Below are positions 60,061-64,000 of a DNA stretch of 64,000 bases, one piece after another. Numbering within the stretch: position 1 is the stretch's first letter; each line of letters begins with the position of its first letter. The position numbers were made by a program, and so were the translations under genes. The notes below the pieces were generated by a model. That model did not search any database, was not told the origin of the DNA, and saw only the letters and a program-made list of their open reading frames with translations. The DNA comes from Cryptomeria japonica (lineage: Eukaryota; Streptophyta; Pinopsida; Cupressales; Cupressaceae). Where the stretch lies: positions 911,343,009-911,407,008 of the forward strand of contig NC_081414.1 of the NCBI RefSeq assembly GCF_030272615.1, in the 5' to 3' direction.

Positions 60061-60912
60061 TCATTTTTCATTTCATTTGTAACCAGAGTAATAGAGAATA
60101 GAGATAGTTGAGAGATTAGAGAGATTAAAATTAGAAGCAATTTTACTTTTGTAGCAAGATTGAGTTTGAGGAGAGGAATTCAAGCAATTGTTGTACATGA
60201 TGACTTTGAAATCAATGAAATATTGAAGTTATGGTGTTTTGTTGCAACTTTCTTGGTTATCTTCATGGTTGTTAAATTTACTTGAATCATGCTCAATCAA
60301 AGTAGTGTGTTAATTTGAAGGACATAGTGTGAGACTTGATCTTTGGTAGGATTCGTAATCCAAACCACTAGCTTCTTGCTGATTGTAGGAACGCCTTGCG
60401 TGGTCGACTGGAGAATACCTTGAATCACTTAACCTTCAATCATTATTGTGTCTTGGATATGTACCTTCGTGGTGGTGTCTTTGATCTTTAATGCATTGAA
60501 AATCATTTTGTTACCTTAGAAGATCGCATCAATTTCAATTGAGTTGTTATCTTATGGCAAAATTGAAGTTGGTTGAATCTTGCCAAGTCTTGTTCACACG
60601 AAGTCATTCTTAGGGTTAGACTAGATTAAACTTCTTTCAAAACCCTATCCCTTTTGTTATTTTTTGAAAAGCTTCTTAGTTTAGTAAGATTTCGGAATTT
60701 CGGAGTGTAAGATCCCCTTGAGGACACAGCAAATCACATCATACCAACTGGTGCTTATCCACACGTAGAGACCCTACTAACCAGAACATTGGAGTCATCC
60801 TAACTGATCCTTCATGCGAATCTTCAGCAGTTAGAGACTTTTTTCAAGAGAGGATAAGATGCCTTAAGGTATTTTATTCTGTGTATGATGGTGTACAAAA
60901 TACACGTCAACA
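60060..60912 (+). other. 3' tail of A6
   Basis: No gene. It has the words kept in all long A units: ccactagcttcttgctgattg, agaagatcgca, ccacacgtagaga, gagaggataag and attttattctgtg, ending in the CAACA terminus. In an LTR view this is R-U5. Confidence 0.6.
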
Positions 60913-60917
60913 GGACC

Positions 60918-62272
60918 CCTGAATGATTGTACACAAATTTGCAAATATTTTTTGCCATATCTACACATGTCATAATCCATGGAAGCTTGCCAATATCCTC
61001 CTATATGAGGTCAAGGCAATGGGCGACACATGGCGACCAAAATATAGATGGGTGCCTCTCCATCAAAAGTCTACTGCAACAACATAATTTATTGCATTAT
61101 CGATCACCACTTGAACTACATTCTCCTCACCCACCTCATGTATGACCTCTTTTATAGCCTCACATAGGAATATTGCATTTTTTGAATGTGCAAAAGCATC
61201 AATGGACTTGAGGAACTTGGTGCCACGTAAAATTTGAAAATAAAGCATAATCAATGATCATTCAGTAAATCATAAATTTAAAATATTAATCACTAAATGA
61301 AATTCAAATTATTCAACGCATTGAGGATAGTAGAATGATCAATCACCTATGGAAAAATCAAGAAAATTTAGGAGCATCCTATTTCTCCTATCGGTCCAAC
61401 CATTGGTCATGATGGTGCAACTCTTCTTGCTCCATATCTCATGTCAGTCCTTTAATGTGGCTTTTACACCAGTGACCAATTCTGTCAAAATTGGGCCACT
61501 TAAGTCAAATTTAGAAGGGGCTTTGAACCCCGCCCCACAAATAGTGATGACATCAACCATGTTTGCCAATAAGGAGACCTGTCAAAATAAATTAAATAAG
61601 TATGTCCAATAAAAATTCATTAGACAAAGCAAGCTATAAATTTTAAAACAATCAAATAAAAAAGAACTACTTGGTTGCAAAGAATGGAATGGTGCAATAG
61701 TACCAAAATTTGCCAATTGCACGTCTAGTTGTATTATGTACCTCCTTGTTCCAACCCATTCTCTTAAGCGATGGTTGGGCACCAGGAGTAGTGCGTGGCT
61801 TAACATATGAATCCATCCTTGATCTACGAATTTTAAGACCAATGCTAATACTCCCACTACCACTGACAAAACCACTAGTAGAAGCGATAGCATTAGCACT
61901 AGGACGATATGGAGGCATGGAAGAAGCCTCTCCAACACAACCAATGCTCGTCAACTCCTCCCTTTGCCTCTTCTTCATTTCCTTTTGTGCTTCAAATGTT
62001 TGTAGTTGCACTTGGCACTCACAAATAGCCTCAGTAGGTGCTTTGGTGCACGGTTCAGCATCATGGCAACAAATGCCGACAAGATGGTATTTCAATCTAC
62101 TTATGCCTCCATGAAAAATTGTTTTGCTATTAACATTTGACCTCCCATTTTTTTGCCCGAGAAAAATTTCAGCATGTTTCCAAGCTGGATCTGTTTTAAC
62201 TGGGGTTGTTCTAAGACTAGATGTTGTGAAAAATATGATTTTCAAAGGTTGAAGGCTGCTGCAATATGACAT
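60918..62272 (-). pseudogene. E2 transposase, N-terminal half
   Basis: On the minus strand it has a degraded BED finger (GGISRLKYHLVGI, with both cysteines of the usual CxxC missing), then TTPGAQPSLKRMGWNKE (E1: NVPGAQPSLEGTGWNKE). A weak GFKAPSKFDLSGP and NGWTDRRNRMLLNFL (about 61400) follow, then SIDAFAHSKNA and ENVVQVVIDNA (about 61110). Frames change several times. Not functional. Confidence 0.85.
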
Positions 62273-63479
62273 AATTACAAAAAAATGAACATTCGTGCAT
62301 TGTCATTTATGAACTAATACAAAAAAAATTGTACGGTTTGTTTCAAAAAATAATGTAGGGTTTGCTCTTTCTTTGAAAGGAAATGAATAGAAATGTTTAA
62401 AAAAAAATTAAAAAAATTAAATTTTTGCTTAGAAAACACACAAAAAGCAAAATAAGTCATTCTTACCTCTTAGAACAAAGTTGAACTAAAATGCAACCTC
62501 TTTCCAATCCTTGTATGGAGCTCTCGATGCATCAAATGTGAGTATTATGTTGCTCCCATGCAATTTGTTGATGAATATTTGGTCTTCCTCCTTGTCGGTT
62601 GCCCTACAATGCACTCTTGCTTTTCCTCACAACTCACTCTTCTCCTAGTTTGTCAATACAATGAAATGAGCTCACTTTTCGGGTTAGTGAGGCAATATAA
62701 GAAAAAAACAAACTTAAATACACTTTTTTTATATGTTTTTTCATTGTTGTCTGTCGGCCAACTTTGAGCATCGGGACTCGTCGGGTTCAGGCTTGTTGTG
62801 AGGTGTTCACACATCGCCCCATCGCAAATGGGGACCCCCACGCTTTTCTTCTTTCTAGGATAGTGTTAGAGTCCTTAGCTATTAGCCTTTGCATTAGAGT
62901 TGTATAGATGGTCAAGAAGCCAGGAGTTAGGTGGATAGCCTTGTGTGAGAGGTGAAGTGAGTGAGTTTGTTAACCTTTAGTAACGTCTAGATCACATGAG
63001 GAGTAAAGCCCATTATGAGTTCAAACGAAGAATGAATGAGAAAACACTAACTGCCAAATCTCAATTAACTTCATGAGCCTCTCTTTCAGAGCGAAAGTTC
63101 ATCCTAAGACCTCATGTTGAACATGATATAGCACATTAGAGTTGAGAGAGTGAGTGAAAGTGAACAAAGGCGAGTTAGGGTTCTGATTTGAAATTCCCTT
63201 CATGTGCCTAGCCTCAGGAGCGAACTTCATGACCATCACTTTTGGAGCAAATTTCCTTTAGAAGCCTTGTTTGAATGTGAATTAGAGCGTTTGAATGAAG
63301 ATAATGAGCATGATTTTGATTCGAGATCATCTCAAGTGCTTCATTTTTAGCCTTCATGAGGAAAATTTGACATGTTTTTGTGAATGAAAGTTTGAGAAAC
63401 CTAAGGATTGAATTGTTGAAACAATGAAGTAATGAAGGGAGAGTTCATTTTAGTTTTCACTTCATGAGTAAGACAAGAA

Positions 63480-63672
63480 GAGGGAACTTCATGTCCAAGG
63501 CAAGGGGAGCGAACTTCATGTTCAAGGCAAGGAGAGTGAACTTCATGTTCAAGGCAAGGGGAGCGAACTTCATGAATTGAGGTAGAGGAGCGAACTTCAT
63601 GTTCAAGCCAAGGGGAGTGAACGTCATGTGGAAGCTAAGTAGAGCGAACTTCATGTGCATGAGATCAAGAGT
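63480..63672 (+). repeat. 27-bp minisatellite in A7
   Basis: About seven units of the type aacttcatgttcaaggcaag with a gagcg end, with substitutions. Since 27 is a multiple of three, one minus-strand frame stays open with a 9-residue repeat (MKFAPLALN type). I do not take it as a gene. Confidence 0.85.
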
Positions 63673-63843
63673 GAAATTGCAAGATTGTTTATGAGAACAT
63701 TGCTTTCAATCGATTTAATGCTTGGAAGGAGTAATTTTGAGTTAAGGAGATGAATAGGCAAGATAGAAGGTTACTTCATGTGCTCCCATATGTTGGTGTT
63801 GGAAATAAGCCACACCCGAACCGACGATGGACTAGTCCAAGAG

Positions 63844-63915
63844 GGGCTAGTAGCTTAGTGGTAGAGCACTCCAGCAACGTATGGAAGGTCCTAGGTTTGA
63901 GTCCTAGTTGGTCCA
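63844..63915 (+). other. tRNA-like sequence inside the TRIM LTR
   Basis: A 72-base cloverleaf can be drawn. The acceptor arms gggctag/ttggtcc pair with three G-U wobbles. The D stem is gctt/gagc and the T stem ctagg/cctag. The variable loop has 5 bases. Box A (tagcttagtggt) and box B (ggtttgagtcc) of a pol III promoter are present 43 bp apart. The anticodon stem pairs poorly, so it is a degenerate relic or tRNA-derived promoter and not a working tRNA gene. Confidence 0.55.
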
Positions 63916-63925
63916 TGTCTCAACA

Positions 63926-63938
63926 TGGTATTAGAGCC
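63926..63938 (+). other. Primer-binding site of the TRIM
   Basis: TGGTATTAGAGCC directly after the LTR differs by one base from the usual initiator-methionine tRNA complement TGGTATCAGAGCC. Confidence 0.8.
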
Positions 63939-64000
63939 AGGTCCAGGCTAGGAGCCCCAAGCACATGATGGGTGTGGCTTAAGGGGGGGTGTTGGTGTGA

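Larger units (their letters stand above)
53379..60912 (+). mobile_element. A6: full family-A unit with gene, perfect ggacc duplication
   Basis: Starts TGTTGTGACCATTTCACAC, ends TACACGTCAACA, flanked by ggacc at 53374-53378 and 60913-60917 (7534 bp). Order: 5' palindrome (53402-53418), hairpin array, AT-rich stretch with TATA-1 (tataaag, 56084-56090), leader and intron, a gene of about 1073 codons with one frameshift, telobox, TATA-2, then an 850-bp tail. I find no direct repeat of one end at the other, no gag-pol and no primer site. It sits in hAT E2. Confidence 0.93.
51654..62793 (-). mobile_element. E2: degraded hAT transposon split by A6
   Basis: The left end has CATAGAAATGAGACTTGGACTC-like sequence and gactcgacaagactcg words, resembling E1 ends. 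The right end has cgggactcgtcggg at about 62772 and is cut by A7 at 62794. Between them are two halves of a transposase pseudogene on the minus strand. A6, with ggacc duplications, separates them. The far right end is outside the window. Confidence 0.8.
62794..64000 (+). mobile_element. A7: family-A unit, 3' end outside window
   Basis: Starts TGTTGTGAGGTGTTCACAC with the palindrome at 62817-62833. The left flank is aggct. Its interior (62850-63480) has no gene and only loose gagcgaactt words. In place of the hairpin array it has a 27-bp minisatellite. A TRIM element begins inside it at 63791. Confidence 0.75.
63791..64000 (+). mobile_element. TRIM: miniature LTR retrotransposon, right LTR cut off
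   Basis: Left LTR 63791-63925 (135 bp) starts TGTTGGTGTTGG and ends ATGTCTCAACA. The primer site follows with no gap, then a 64-bp interior ending in a polypurine tract (ttaaggggggg). At 63990 a second TGTTGGTGT begins. There is no coding capacity. The window ends 11 bases into the right LTR. Confidence 0.8.

Noticed and set aside
63457..63660. Minus-strand frame with a 9-residue repeat in A7
   Set aside because: A 27-bp minisatellite necessarily gives a 9-residue repeat. No start or promoter context.
63844..63915. Functional tRNA gene
   Set aside because: The anticodon stem does not pair properly, and the sequence sits inside an LTR. I report it as tRNA-like only.

Overview
This is plant nuclear DNA made almost entirely of nested transposable elements. 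I see no ordinary host gene, rRNA gene or canonical tRNA gene. The very large LTR-type units, thorough Ty1/copia decay, hAT elements and AT-rich spacers suggest a large repeat-rich plant genome. A conifer or other gymnosperm is my best guess, by inference only.

Layout. I use local family names. A = a family of 1-7.5 kb units with TG...CA ends. B and D = Ty1/copia retrotransposons. C = a divergent relative of A. E and H = hAT DNA transposons. F, G, I, J, K = solo LTRs. Left part: A1 (1-4462) sits in copia B1 (4463-8671). Element C follows (8672-23074), split by A2 (9170-12551), truncated copia B2 (about 13662-16499), solo LTR I (19486-21456) and non-autonomous hAT H (21981-22946). Middle: copia D1 on the minus strand (23075-51500). 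Its 3' LTR is broken by A3 (23311-28210), J (28804-29998) and A4 (30525-35666, minus). Its body is broken by G (37654-41692, which holds hAT E1 at 37865-41459), A5 (41955-42909), F (44860-47062) and K (48629-49427). Right part: a copia RT scrap, D2 (51501-51653), then the degraded hAT E2 (minus, 51654-62793). E2 is split by A6 (53379-60912) and followed by A7 (62794 onward). A7 holds a miniature LTR retrotransposon (63791-64000).

Most boundaries are fixed by target-site duplications read directly: ggttt (A2), ggacc (A6), tatta (I), acaca (J), atgtg (F), ggact (K), and the 8-bp atatatag (E1) and gtttttag (H). A4, A5 and G have 5-bp duplications with one mismatch each.

The most unusual system is family A. 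Each unit starts TGTTGTGAC, has a CCCCAT/ATGGGG palindrome exactly 23 bp in, and ends in a short CAACA/TAACA terminus. Five copies carry a long array of near-perfect hairpins spaced about 167 bp apart, whose arms covary between and within copies. The five long copies also have a perfect telobox palindrome followed by a second TATA box near the 3' end. A6 carries a nearly intact spliced gene of about 1073 codons, interrupted by one frameshift. A1-A4 have a short repeat-coded remnant there instead. A6 has exact 5-bp duplications but no terminal direct repeats, so it is either a 7.5-kb solo LTR with a gene inside it or an LTR-derived unit that moves without an internal domain. E1 is an apparently intact hAT element with a four-exon, 757-residue transposase. 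The TRIM at the right edge carries a tRNA-like pol III promoter inside its LTR.
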